Assembly: GCA_023379675.1 (NCBI GenBank)
Contig: JAMCPL010000007.1
Coordinates: 43,637 to 107,636 of the forward strand
Length of the DNA: 64,000 bases
Direction: 5' to 3'
DNA from: Actinomycetota bacterium
GTDB lineage: Bacteria; Actinomycetota; Acidimicrobiia; Acidimicrobiales; JAMCPL01
Notes under the pieces: model-generated
Database searches by the model: none
What the model was told of the DNA's origin: nothing
What the model saw: only the letters and a program-made list of their open reading frames with translations
Translations under genes and position numbers: made by a program
Shown here: in pieces, positions 32,582 through 42,465 of the stretch
Position numbering within the stretch: position 1 is the first letter of the stretch
How the letters are laid out: every line of letters begins with the position of its first letter

Positions 32582-33573
32582 AGCATACCGGCCCTGGCTG
32601 CATAAGGCCACAACGGCAGGGGCAGAGCCCGGAAAGCCACTCCCCCAGCGTAGACATTGGCTGGTACTTCCACCCTGCGAGCAAGGTAAGCCAAGCAAAC
32701 CACTGCATTGTACCCGGGTGACCATGCAGCCGAAGTAACCGTGCCTACGGGTCGCCCATCCTGTGTCACCGATACACCCTGAATGTCAGGTTGCCGCATC
32801 GCAGGCTCCTCTGAAGCGGAAACCATGCCGCACAGCCGCTGAGGCGACCTGCTCCCCCTAGCGTCGATTCGCTCCACCAGCTCCTGGCCTACGTAGCATC
32901 CCTTACTGAAACTTACCGCCCTACCGACAATCCCTGTCGCAGCCGGCATGGTGCGCTCAGCGATCTCCCGTCCCATTACGGGCAACCCAGCCTCGATCCT
33001 CACCGCCTCATATACTTGCCAAGGGCAACTCTGCAGATTGCCAATTACTGGAGCGGCGGGGGCAGAACAAAACAGATCGTATCCAGATATGCCGGGCCAC
33101 TCAACCCGGACAACGTATACGCCATTCTCGAGATAATGGCAATCGGTAGGCTTACCTGGCGTCGTGCCCAACACACCATCTGACCCGATTCCCCGTATTG
33201 ACGTTACAGACCACGAGAGCACCTGGATTATGGCGTCGGTACGTATCTTGAATTTCTCGAGCCTCTCAGCCACGGCCCTGCCCCATCCTGCATCCACGTC
33301 CACCAGCAGCTCATCCTCGCCTATTCTGGTCACGCGCACCAAGGCCACTATCGTACCCTGCGGCTGCAAGAGAAACGAATCTACGCACCTACCCTCTTCT
33401 AGACGGGAGATGTCTTGGGTCAGCTGGCCTTGCAGGAACTTCAGGGCATCGGAACCATGCACGCTGACAATGTCTCGCGCCACTGGTACCACCATGCATC
33501 CTGAGCGCACCTCACGATATACGGCACCATGATCTTCGTATAGATATCCTGCAGCCATCCCGTTGTCAGCCAC
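32578..33573 (-). CDS. ygfZ: YgfZ/GcvT-domain folate-binding protein
   Basis: ALKFLQGQLTQDISRLEEGRCVDSFLLQPQGTIVALVRV; KGCYVGQELVERIDARG (YgfZ signature). Confidence 0.9.
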   Translation of the reverse strand: MADNGMAAGYLYEDHGAVYREVRSGCMVVPVARDIVSVHGSDALKFLQGQLTQDISRLEEGRCVDSFLLQPQGTIVALVRVTRIGEDELLVDVDAGWGRAVAERLEKFKIRTDAIIQVLSWSVTSIRGIGSDGVLGTTPGKPTDCHYLENGVYVVRVEWPGISGYDLFCSAPAAPVIGNLQSCPWQVYEAVRIEAGLPVMGREIAERTMPAATGIVGRAVSFSKGCYVGQELVERIDARGSRSPQRLCGMVSASEEPAMRQPDIQGVSVTQDGRPVGTVTSAAWSPGYNAVVCLAYLARRVEVPANVYAGGVAFRALPLPLWPYAARAGML

Positions 33574-35134
33574 TCAAGGGGAACCGCATGCGCCTGGCCA
33601 GTTCAATGGCACTCAGCAGTGCCGACGCCTTCTGGAAACACTCCTTGTCCTCCATATCCGGGTCGCTGCCAGCCACCACGCCAGCACCGGCCTGTACATG
33701 AGCAACACCATCGCCGGTAACAACCATTGTCCTGATGGCTATAGCCGTGTCAAGGTTACCGCAAAAGTCTATATACCCTACAAGCCCCCCGTAAGCTCCC
33801 CTCTTGGTGACTTCAAGTGAATCAATTATCTGCATGGCTCTTACCTTAGGAGCGCCGGTCAGGGTCCCGGCTGGGAAAGTGGCCCGGATGGCATCGACTG
33901 GACTTTTTCCGGCCGACAGCCTACCCGACACCTGTGATGTCAGGTGCATGACATGGCTGTAACGTTCAACGGTCATCAACTCATCAACCTTCTCGGTGCC
34001 ATAATCCACCACCTTACCGACATCATTACGGGCCAGATCCACCAGCATGATATGCTCAGCCACTTCCTTGGGGTGCTCGACCAGATCAGCCTCCAGAAGC
34101 CGATCCTCCTGCTCTGTGGCACCCCTCTTCCTGGTGCCCGCTATCGGCCTCGACACGACGACACCGTCTCGCAACCTTACGAGCGGTTCCGGGGACGCCC
34201 CGGCGATCACGCACTCGGGTGCCCGGAGGAAATACAGGTATGGGCTGGGATTGACTAGGCGCAACACCCTGTATACATCAAATGGATCCACCGGTAGATC
34301 GATATCGAAACGCTGGGAAGGAACCACTTGAAAGATATCTCCTGCAAAGATATGTTCGCGTGCAACCTCCACCCCCATAGCATAGGCACTACTGCTCATT
34401 GTACGGGTAACATCCGGGATCGCGGTGGTATCATCTTCGATGGTCAGCGGATCGCTGGCCAAAGGACCGGAAAGCTGTCCCGCCATGAGATCCAAACGTG
34501 ATAGCGCCGACTCGTACAGGCTCCTGTACCGGTCTTCCAAACCGTCCACATCCGCACCATCCCGGCTCTGCAATCCGGCTTCCGCCAGCAGCCCATCGAC
34601 CTGTACGGTGACTGCAAGCAGCGCTCTCTGACGCCAGTGATCGAACGCGCAGATCTCTCCTATCACCCAGAAAAGAGAGTCCGGCAGTCTCAAATCATCT
34701 GGGGGGGTATCCGGTAGGTGCTCGATCTCCCGTACAATGTCGTACCCCAGGTATCCCACCAGACCACTGTACAGGGGAGGCAGATCCTTCATGGACGTAG
34801 TATGGAAATACGCGAGCAGCGCATCCAGCGTAGCCAAGATGCCATGCTGGAATTCATCCGTTACCGAAACAGGCAACACGAGATCTCCGCTGGCCACCAC
34901 ATGGCCATCGGCTGATCTCAGCGTACAGAGCGCATTACGGCCGATGAACGAGTACCGGCCCCACCGCTCGCTTTCCTCCACCGACTCCAGGAGAAAACCC
35001 GGAGAATCACCGACCAGCCTGAGAAAGGCTCCGACCGGAGTAACGGTGTCAGCCACAACCTCTCTCCATACCGGAACCACCGGCTGGGACCTGCACAACG
35101 ACATGAAGTCATCAAAAGACAAGCGATCAGGCAC
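33566..35134 (-). CDS. trpE: Anthranilate synthase component I
   Basis: VVPSQRFDIDLPVDPFDVYRVLRLVNPSPYLYFL, PIAGTRKRGATEQED, MHLTSQVSGRL, GTLTGAPKVRAMQIID. Confidence 0.95.
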   Translation of the reverse strand: MPDRLSFDDFMSLCRSQPVVPVWREVVADTVTPVGAFLRLVGDSPGFLLESVEESERWGRYSFIGRNALCTLRSADGHVVASGDLVLPVSVTDEFQHGILATLDALLAYFHTTSMKDLPPLYSGLVGYLGYDIVREIEHLPDTPPDDLRLPDSLFWVIGEICAFDHWRQRALLAVTVQVDGLLAEAGLQSRDGADVDGLEDRYRSLYESALSRLDLMAGQLSGPLASDPLTIEDDTTAIPDVTRTMSSSAYAMGVEVAREHIFAGDIFQVVPSQRFDIDLPVDPFDVYRVLRLVNPSPYLYFLRAPECVIAGASPEPLVRLRDGVVVSRPIAGTRKRGATEQEDRLLEADLVEHPKEVAEHIMLVDLARNDVGKVVDYGTEKVDELMTVERYSHVMHLTSQVSGRLSAGKSPVDAIRATFPAGTLTGAPKVRAMQIIDSLEVTKRGAYGGLVGYIDFCGNLDTAIAIRTMVVTGDGVAHVQAGAGVVAGSDPDMEDKECFQKASALLSAIELARRMRFPLSG

Positions 35135-35207
35135 CAGACACCATCACATTGTCCACGAGACGGATCGCTGGATCATCTGGTTCAAGAATCACAGGTCGGA
35201 CAGGCAA

Positions 35208-36098
35208 TCAGGCATCCCTGACGATCATCGACAATGTCCCCGCAACGAGCGCAACCACAGCATACGCGCACAATATACCGAATCCGACCCACGGTGAAAA
35301 CATGTGCTTCATCAAGATACTGTTGGCAGGGGTAGACCCCGACAGAAGCACCAGGCCGATATTGGCCGGTAGGAACTTCCCTACAGCATTGATATATGAC
35401 GTGGGTAATGCCTGGAGGATAAGGGGGAAGACGAGGAGGATGGTGACAAAGATGCTGATGGCAGCTGCAGTATGGCGTACTATGTATCCGATGCCAAGCG
35501 CAAACAGCCCGAGCGCCGTCAGATACAACCCCCCTGAGATGACAGCCCGTAGTGCACCGGGGCTGGACAGGGTGGCATACGGCGCCGACCCTGACAGGAT
35601 GGCTTGACCCGCATAGAACGATGCGAAACAGGTCACTTCGCTTGCGGCGAAGGCCACCAGACCGAAAACAACCGTCTTTGCGATGACAACCAGATGCCTG
35701 CGTGGAACAGCCGCCAACGTGGCATATATCGTACCAGTGCTGTACTCCGCAGTTACAAAAAGTGCTCCGAGGACACCGATCGCGAATTGACCGAGGAGCA
35801 ACCCTGAGAGGCTCAACCTTGTCGGATCGAATCCAATTCCAGTCGCGTAAGGATGCTGCGAGAACTGCGATGCCTTCGCCATAGTAACGAGCGACCCGAT
35901 GCCGGTGCTGACAACCACGAGCGCTACGATGCTCCATGTCGTGGAACGCACTGTAACCAGCTTGATCCATTCGGCACGGGCTACATCCACTACGCTATAG
36001 TGCCCTGATGGTCTACTGCCGTGAGTTTCCACAGGATCATCCCCATGCGTTGCCGCACTGGACGGGCCACTGGCCAATACCTGATTGGACACGGTCAT
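35208..36098 (-). CDS. ABC transporter permease (ABC-2 type)
   Basis: Multiple hydrophobic segments; RAEWIKLVTVRSTTWSIVALV, AEYSTGTIYATLAAVPRRHLVVIAKTVVFG; follows ATPase. Confidence 0.85.
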   Translation of the reverse strand: MTVSNQVLASGPSSAATHGDDPVETHGSRPSGHYSVVDVARAEWIKLVTVRSTTWSIVALVVVSTGIGSLVTMAKASQFSQHPYATGIGFDPTRLSLSGLLLGQFAIGVLGALFVTAEYSTGTIYATLAAVPRRHLVVIAKTVVFGLVAFAASEVTCFASFYAGQAILSGSAPYATLSSPGALRAVISGGLYLTALGLFALGIGYIVRHTAAAISIFVTILLVFPLILQALPTSYINAVGKFLPANIGLVLLSGSTPANSILMKHMFSPWVGFGILCAYAVVALVAGTLSMIVRDA

Positions 36099-36159
36099 GG
36101 GAATACCATCCCATCTGGTACGTTTTGGGAATGGCGCCTGATGTTTTCACGGAGCAAAA

Positions 36160-37119
36160 TCATGGAGACACCACCTTATCCGGCACTCCGTCACGTAATC
36201 CGTTACTCGTCAGACCAGACCCATCCATATATTCGAGAGAATCCCGGGTAAGATTCATGAAAGTCTCCTCCAGGGAAGCCCCAGACCTGGATAGCTCGTG
36301 CAACGGAACGCCTATCCTGAATGCCAGATCACCAACAGCTTCGACCGTCATGCCCTCCACTGACAGCGCACCATCATGGCCTGCACGCACCGTTGCACCC
36401 ATCTCATCGATAGCCTGCCGCAACCTTGTGGACTCGGGCGTCCTCACCCTGACGACCTGGCGACTATTGCGTGCAAGAAAATCCGCCATCGAGGAATTCG
36501 CAATCATCCTGCCCTTCCCTATGACAATCACATGATCCGCGGTAAGTGCCATCTCGCTCATGAGATGGCTGGAAACGAAAATGGTTCTACCCTCGCCCGC
36601 AAGGTGATGCAATAAGTTCCTAACCCAGAGAATCCCTTCCGGATCAAGGCCGTTGATCGGCTCGTCGAAGAGAAGCACTTCAGGATCACCCAACAGCGCA
36701 GCAGCTATGCCAAGACGCTGGCCCATGCCGAGCGAGAACTTACCGGCACGCTTTCTCGCCACCTTTTCCAAGCCAACCAATTGCAATACCTCCTCAACCC
36801 TCGAGCGCTTGATCCCGTTGGCTGCGGCCAGAGCCAGCAAATGGTTGGAAGCGCTCCGTCCGGGATGGATCGCACGGGCCTCGAGTAGCGCACCCACCTT
36901 GTTCAAAGGACGCGATAGATCACGAAACCGTCTACCATCGATCCGGATACTGCCCGAATCTGGATAGTCAAGCCCCATTATCAGGCGCATAGTCGTCGAT
37001 TTCCCCGAACCGTTAGGACCGAGAAAGCCGGTAACGCTCCCTGGACGCACATCGAAAGTGAGATCATCTACGGCAACTGTATCGCCATAGCACTTTGTCA
37101 CACCTTGAACTTCAATCAT
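36160..37119 (-). CDS. ABC transporter ATP-binding protein
   Basis: Walker A FLGPNGSGKST, signature FSLGMGQRLGIAAALLGDPEVLLFDEPINGLDP. Confidence 0.95.
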   Translation of the reverse strand: MIEVQGVTKCYGDTVAVDDLTFDVRPGSVTGFLGPNGSGKSTTMRLIMGLDYPDSGSIRIDGRRFRDLSRPLNKVGALLEARAIHPGRSASNHLLALAAANGIKRSRVEEVLQLVGLEKVARKRAGKFSLGMGQRLGIAAALLGDPEVLLFDEPINGLDPEGILWVRNLLHHLAGEGRTIFVSSHLMSEMALTADHVIVIGKGRMIANSSMADFLARNSRQVVRVRTPESTRLRQAIDEMGATVRAGHDGALSVEGMTVEAVGDLAFRIGVPLHELSRSGASLEETFMNLTRDSLEYMDGSGLTSNGLRDGVPDKVVSP

Positions 37120-37408
37120 TACATCTCCTGGAATATGATTATAACCGTGCTGCCTCGGAAACCGGCAGCCAGTAATCGGTTCCTAACACTCCCCTCACAT
37201 CTGACCTATCTGCCTTTGCGGTCGCGACAACCAGCCATCCCATCAGGCAAGTCGCTTTGCTGATTGCCACCACCGCCCAATGCTACTACCGGACATCGAA
37301 TTGCGAGCTTATGGGTACAGCTGCTCGAGTTGGCATGCACGCCAGGGACACTTTCGACCAGCAACCAGATAGGTACGATCTCGCTTCATAGCGGCTAATC
37401 TACTATGG

Positions 37409-39043
37409 ATGCGAGTACAACTGGTCTCCACCTACGAACTCGGGCACCAGCCGCTGCAATTGGCATCAGCGGCTGCATGGCTCAGAAATGCAGGATACGA
37501 AGTAACGTGCATTGATCTAGCCGTGCAGGCACTCGACATATATTTGATGGCACAGGCGGACGCCATCGCCATCTCAGTACCCATGCATACGGCATCCCGT
37601 CTCGCCCTTCGCCTGGTAGGGCAGCTGAGGGCTGCCGGTATCAATGCACCAATCGCCCTGTACGGGCTTTACGCAAATGTCGCATCGTACTCGGCCGATA
37701 ACCCAGCCACGGCCAGCGCGCCCACCGGCGTCGATGCCTTCTTTTCCGGAGAGTACCATCCGGCACTTACCGGCTGGGTCGACGAGATTGCCAAAGGGAT
37801 ACACGGTTCACGGTGCCGTCAAGGTGTTGCATCTATCTGTGAGCCAGTCAATCATACGGTCAGCAACCATTATCTGGACACTCCTGAAAGCAATCCCATG
37901 AAAGGCGGCATCACCAGCCAGGCCCGTAGACGGCAGGTGTCGCTTAACATAAAGCGCCACGATTCCCTGGTGCCCGATAGGAACGGACTGGCACCGTTGA
38001 AGCGATATGCACGACTTCGCGTCGGAGACGAGGAGCGATTGGCCGGATACGTGGAAGCGACTCGGGGATGTTCCCATCGCTGCCTCCACTGTCCCGTTCC
38101 CACCGTATACGACGGCAGGATCCGTAAGGTTGGAGTCGACACTGTCCTCGCAGACGTAGAACACCTCGTAGACGCGGGCGCCAAACACATCACCTTCGGT
38201 GATCCAGATTTCCTGAATGCACCCGGTTACGCCATGGAAGTTGTACGTGAATTGCACGCTGCGTTCACTCATCTCACGTTCGATGCAACCATAAAGGTGG
38301 AACATATCGTTAAGTATCCGATGCTCTTCCCCAATCTCGCACAAGCGGGATGCCTATTCGTGGTATCAGCATTCGAGTCCGCCTCAGACGTTATACTTGG
38401 CAAACTCATGAAAGGCCACACCTACAGGGACATGGAAACAGCAACTGGCATTCTACGATCTTGCAGCATCGAACCACGGGTATCATTGGTTCCGTTCACG
38501 CCTTGGACCACGCCTGATGACATTATCGACCTACTCGACATGGCGGCGGTTTTCGACTTGATACCCAACATAGATACAGTGCAGTGGTCCATCCGCCTGC
38601 TCGTGCCGCCTGGATCACTGCTGCTCGATACGCCTGCCAACTCCGATGTATTCGGCACGCTGGACGCCGAGCATCTCGGTCACACCTGGCAATCGGCTTA
38701 CCCGGTGCTCGATGACCTCCAGGTGGAACTGGACAACCTGGCCTCCAAAGCCGCACTGCAAGGTATCGACGCTGCCTATGCATACACGCTAATAAGAGAG
38801 CGGGCCTTGGAAATGCTGTATACGTCCCACATGACGCATTTACCGCATCCATCCCCAGGCACAGAGAAAGTGGCAAGTGCTGGAAGGTGGCACGATCCAG
38901 CTAAGGATATACCATCGCCTGCAGCACACCTACGCTCCCCCATCCCCGCGGAGATGCGCCCCTCGCTGACCGAGGCATGGTTCTGCTGCGCTGAACCAAC
39001 AAGCTTCCAGGTAGACCAAGTGAACTGTGACACGCGATGCTGA
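37409..39043 (+). CDS. B12-binding-type radical SAM protein with C-terminal CCAEP tail
   Basis: EATRGCSHRCLHCPVP (CxxxCxxC); cobalamin-binding-like N-terminus; C-terminus EAWFCCAEPTSFQVDQVNCDTRC. Confidence 0.87.
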   Translation: MRVQLVSTYELGHQPLQLASAAAWLRNAGYEVTCIDLAVQALDIYLMAQADAIAISVPMHTASRLALRLVGQLRAAGINAPIALYGLYANVASYSADNPATASAPTGVDAFFSGEYHPALTGWVDEIAKGIHGSRCRQGVASICEPVNHTVSNHYLDTPESNPMKGGITSQARRRQVSLNIKRHDSLVPDRNGLAPLKRYARLRVGDEERLAGYVEATRGCSHRCLHCPVPTVYDGRIRKVGVDTVLADVEHLVDAGAKHITFGDPDFLNAPGYAMEVVRELHAAFTHLTFDATIKVEHIVKYPMLFPNLAQAGCLFVVSAFESASDVILGKLMKGHTYRDMETATGILRSCSIEPRVSLVPFTPWTTPDDIIDLLDMAAVFDLIPNIDTVQWSIRLLVPPGSLLLDTPANSDVFGTLDAEHLGHTWQSAYPVLDDLQVELDNLASKAALQGIDAAYAYTLIRERALEMLYTSHMTHLPHPSPGTEKVASAGRWHDPAKDIPSPAAHLRSPIPAEMRPSLTEAWFCCAEPTSFQVDQVNCDTRC

Positions 39044-39741
39044 AAGGCAGTGCGCGGAGCATACGCTGGATAAGCATACCCGACGCAGACGATGACCGGA
39101 CATGGATGGTGGACCGGGACTTCCTGCAAAGTAGTTGGAAGTGCATCTATGGCGAGGGCTGCAAAGGAGTACTCACGGTGCCGGCAGAGCATCCACACCT
39201 TGGGTGCTGCTCACATGGTGCGCACTTACGTGATCATAATGATGCCGAGCGAGTAGCCAATGCAGCGAGATCACTCACTGCGCAAGAATGGGAGCGCTAC
39301 CGTAACGGTCACGATTCCCGCGGATCCATCCGGGTGTTCAAGGCGACCAAGGGAGGCGGGCAATGCACCCGCAGCGTGTCGGGCTCTTGCATATTCTTGA
39401 ATGGCCCATCATTTCCCGGTGGACCCGGATGTGCCCTCCATCGTGCCGCACTTGCGAGAAAAGTGCATCCTCTCACCATGAAGCCCGACGTTTGCTGGCA
39501 ACTGCCGATCAGATGGGAAGATGTATCGATGGAAAGCGGGCATATCATCAGCTTTCTCGGATGCTGGGACCGCAGTGACTGGGGTGAGGGTGGCAACTAT
39601 TTTTACTGGTGGTGCACTGAAGCAGCGGAGGCTTATAGCGCCGATCAAGCGCTGTACAGGAGGTACACCCACGAGCTCACAGCAATTATGGGCAAACGGG
39701 CGTATCGGAGGCTGGCGAGAACGCTGGAGCGTCTTACCTGA
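39037..39741 (+). CDS. Cys-rich conserved hypothetical (possible metal-binding cluster protein)
   Basis: WKCIYGEGCKGVL...GCCSHGAHL...CTRSVSGSCIFLN...GCALHRAAL...KPDVCWQLPIR; 7-nt overlap with radical SAM stop. Confidence 0.75.
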   Translation: MLKGSARSIRWISIPDADDDRTWMVDRDFLQSSWKCIYGEGCKGVLTVPAEHPHLGCCSHGAHLRDHNDAERVANAARSLTAQEWERYRNGHDSRGSIRVFKATKGGGQCTRSVSGSCIFLNGPSFPGGPGCALHRAALARKVHPLTMKPDVCWQLPIRWEDVSMESGHIISFLGCWDRSDWGEGGNYFYWWCTEAAEAYSADQALYRRYTHELTAIMGKRAYRRLARTLERLT

Positions 39742-39772
39742 ACAGCCAGCGCCCGCAAGAGTTGACCTACCT

Positions 39773-40039
39773 TCAGGGTTCCTCTGAAAGTGGGTCCTTT
39801 TCGACGCGGGCCTGCGAGCCATCCTGGCCGTGCTGGGTTGCAAGGCTATCGCCCGCGGCCAGACCATTTTCAGAAACGTCGCCAAGAATCTCTTCCCATA
39901 CGCCTTCTTCCGCCATACACCACGCGGCATGATCGTCATCTCCCTCAGCCCCGCACTCCGGGCACCTGTGATGCTCCAGCGACGCCGACCTCTTCAGGAT
40001 GCGCGCCTCCTCGAAACGACGATGTCTTCCCTTTTTCAC
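39773..40039 (-). CDS. Small zinc-ribbon-like hypothetical protein
   Basis: MKKGRHRRFEEARILKRS...HHRCPECGAEGDDDHAAWCMAEE (CxxC...C). Confidence 0.6.
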   Translation of the reverse strand: MKKGRHRRFEEARILKRSASLEHHRCPECGAEGDDDHAAWCMAEEGVWEEILGDVSENGLAAGDSLATQHGQDGSQARVEKDPLSEEP

Positions 40040-40232
40040 CGGTAGATCCTCCCATCCACACTAGACCAAATCCCCCACAGCAAGCGAGCCAAGCCTCCGA
40101 CCCCGAGCCATGCATGAAAGTATAGCATCCGGTAGCCCGTTCCGTAAACTACGTATTCGCCCTCGGAGAAGCCGGCAGGCTCTGGTAGCCCGTCGCGGTA
40201 GTGGCTATGTCAAAATTTGCTAGAATACCATC

Positions 40233-40454
40233 ATGGCAGACTTCAATCCAGACGATATGACAGCACGATTCAAAGAACGCGCAGGTGCCGTCAAACGTAG
40301 AGGGATACCGCCAGTGGAAGGCCCGGAACGCCAGCAATTCATAGAGCAAGCTCGCCTTGATTACATGGACTTCGCCATGCTCGGAGATGCCACGGCGACG
40401 TTGGAAGACGGCATCTTGACGCTCAGAGTGGACCTGCGACCGTCACGGGCATAA
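40233..40454 (+). CDS. Small conserved hypothetical protein
   Basis: MADFNPDDMTARFKERAGAVKRRGIPPVEGPERQQFIEQARLDYMDFAMLGDATATLEDGILTLRVDLRP; TAGAAT -10-like element 6 nt upstream of ATG. Confidence 0.7.
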   Translation: MADFNPDDMTARFKERAGAVKRRGIPPVEGPERQQFIEQARLDYMDFAMLGDATATLEDGILTLRVDLRPSRA

Positions 40455-40564
40455 CAACCGGTGTAGATTGGCATCTACCCAGATGGGCGTCGGTGAACCT
40501 GCGATTATCACGGGCGCGGTAGCCGGCTACGCGTCAATCATCACAGCCATAGCAAACGGTGCCG

Positions 40565-40876
40565 CTAGAGCTTGATTATACCGGCGGCCTCCGGCATCCC
40601 GTAGTGCCCGGGCACCAACGAGAAGATAACGGGGGCACCAGGCTCGACATGCCGGGTCCCGTCTGCAACAGCGACACAATGAAAAGCAACCACATGTGAG
40701 CTAGCGGCTCCATTGCCCTTTAGCCCGGCGCCCGGTCCAACCTCTGAACTAGGTGACCAGGCAATCTCGCCGGTCCCCCGAGCTTCGTCAAAAGAAACTA
40801 CAGTGCCCTTGAAAACCATACCCAAGACAACCTCCGATTCCAAGCACTCTGGTGAGCTAACATGCATGCTCTTCAA
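40565..40876 (-). CDS. Cold-shock-domain-like small protein
   Basis: GTVVSFDEARGTGEI...HVVAFHCVAVADGTRHVEPGAPVIFSLVPG. Confidence 0.65.
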   Translation of the reverse strand: MKSMHVSSPECLESEVVLGMVFKGTVVSFDEARGTGEIAWSPSSEVGPGAGLKGNGAASSHVVAFHCVAVADGTRHVEPGAPVIFSLVPGHYGMPEAAGIIKL

Positions 40877-40897
40877 ACAAAAGGGATCCCCTCCTGC

Positions 40898-41902
40898 TCA
40901 ATGCACAACCTTGGCTATCGGTATCTCGACAATGTCGCTTGCCCCCGCATCCTTCAGCTCAGGGATCAGCACGTTCACATTGCTCTTAGGTACCACCGTT
41001 TCAACTGCATACCCGCCTCTGCCGGCCAGCTCTGAGATGGTAGGCGATTTCATTGATGGAAGCAGGTCCAGCACGGCAGGCAGGCTATCCTTTATGACGT
41101 TGAGCTTTATGAGCACCTTGCCGCGGGCTTCGAGCGCACCGCTAAGCAACGTCATGATCTGCTCCATGGCATGCAGCATGCCGGCATCCTTGACGCTCTC
41201 GCGATTGGCAATCAGCTCCGTGCGGGACACCAGTAAAGTGGATATTATCTTCAGGCCGGCAGCCCGGAGCGCCCTACCCGTCTCAGTGATCTCCACCACA
41301 GCATCTACAATGTCAGGTACCTTCGCCTCGGTAGCGCCATAAGAAAGCTGTATGTCCGCATCGATGCCCAACTTGTCAACGAATCGACGGGTCAACTGCG
41401 GGTATTCTGTGGAAATCGACATCTTCTGCGGTAAATCCCGCGCATCAGCGACCGGCGAATCCGCTGGTACGGCAAGGACCACCCTGATAGGATTGCTGGT
41501 CGCCTTGGAGTAAGCCAGCTCTCCGAGAGACACTACGTCCGCGCCAGTCTCCTCTATCCAATCCCTGCCTGTTATTCCTAAATCAAAAAGTCCCTTCTCT
41601 ACATAAATGGGTATCTCCTGTGGCCGCAGTATCCTCACTTCTCCTATACGCGGGTCATCCACGATCGCTCTGTAATCGACGCCAGAGCTCCTCACTACGC
41701 CGAGATCAGCAGCCTCGAACAGATCGAACGTCGCCTTCTCCAACGATCCTTTGGGCAGCACCAACCTCAATCCTCCGGGACCGGCGACATCCGCACCTTG
41801 TATCCCTCCGTACTGCTTCCTTGCACCCTGGGGAACAATGGAACCAGGTCCAACCTCCTCCTTCATGGCTACCTCAGGGGCTTGCCAGGCGCCATCGGTC
41901 AT
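40898..41902 (-). CDS. hisG: ATP phosphoribosyltransferase, long form
   Basis: LRLVLPKGSLEKATFDLFEAADLGV, DLGITGRDWIEETGADVV, VVEITETGRALRAAGLKII; C-terminal regulatory domain; 4-nt overlap with ribH. Confidence 0.93.
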   Translation of the reverse strand: MTDGAWQAPEVAMKEEVGPGSIVPQGARKQYGGIQGADVAGPGGLRLVLPKGSLEKATFDLFEAADLGVVRSSGVDYRAIVDDPRIGEVRILRPQEIPIYVEKGLFDLGITGRDWIEETGADVVSLGELAYSKATSNPIRVVLAVPADSPVADARDLPQKMSISTEYPQLTRRFVDKLGIDADIQLSYGATEAKVPDIVDAVVEITETGRALRAAGLKIISTLLVSRTELIANRESVKDAGMLHAMEQIMTLLSGALEARGKVLIKLNVIKDSLPAVLDLLPSMKSPTISELAGRGGYAVETVVPKSNVNVLIPELKDAGASDIVEIPIAKVVH

Positions 41903-42465
41903 GATGATCGACGCCCTGTCGCCGCCAGCTGCCTCACCATCAGATCGACCATCTCAAGTGCTGCCATCACTGATTCGTATCCCTTGTTGCCAGGGCCACT
42001 ACCCGATCTCTCCATTGCCTGTTCCAGATTATCCGTGGTAAGAACGCCAAAGACGATCGGCGTGTCCGTCTCCAGCCCAACCTGGCGGATACCAGCCGCA
42101 CACTCGCCTGCCACATAATCGAAATGAGGAGTACCTCCTCTGATGACAGCCCCAAGACACACGATAGCGTCAAAGGTACCTCCTCTGGCCATCCTGCGAG
42201 CGGTAATCGGTATCTCGAATGCACCTGGCACCCAAGAAACCGTAACCAGCTTGCCACTTATGCCGCTGGCCTCCAATGCATCGAGAGCTCCACGCAACAA
42301 TCGCAAGGTAATCGACCCGTTGAAAGTCGAGCAGACCACACCTACTCTGGCCCCCCTGGCGGCGCCTATGGCGGGCACCCCACGCAAGCATGACCCGACC
42401 GTACCTTCCAGCCATGCCCAATCATCTTGAGATATGCCTTCAACCGGATCAGAGGACATCGTCAA
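41899..42465 (-). CDS. ribH: 6,7-dimethyl-8-ribityllumazine synthase
   Basis: WVPGAFEIPITARRMA, CLGAVIRGGTPHFDYV, FGVLTTDNLEQAMERSG, NKGYESVMAALEMVDL. Confidence 0.96.
   Translation of the reverse strand: MTMSSDPVEGISQDDWAWLEGTVGSCLRGVPAIGAARGARVGVVCSTFNGSITLRLLRGALDALEASGISGKLVTVSWVPGAFEIPITARRMARGGTFDAIVCLGAVIRGGTPHFDYVAGECAAGIRQVGLETDTPIVFGVLTTDNLEQAMERSGSGPGNKGYESVMAALEMVDLMVRQLAATGRRSS

Noticed and set aside
37808-38344. 178-aa minus-strand ORF inside the radical SAM gene
   Set aside because: Antisense shadow ORF; the plus-strand radical SAM motifs are unambiguous
38984-38998. Possible selenocysteine in the radical SAM tail
   Set aside because: Codons are TGC TGC (Cys-Cys), no in-frame TGA at the motif, so this is the CC form
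40131-40193. GGTAGCCCGT repeated 53 bp apart
   Set aside because: 10-bp match only; does not share the 72-bp period of the other repeat pairs
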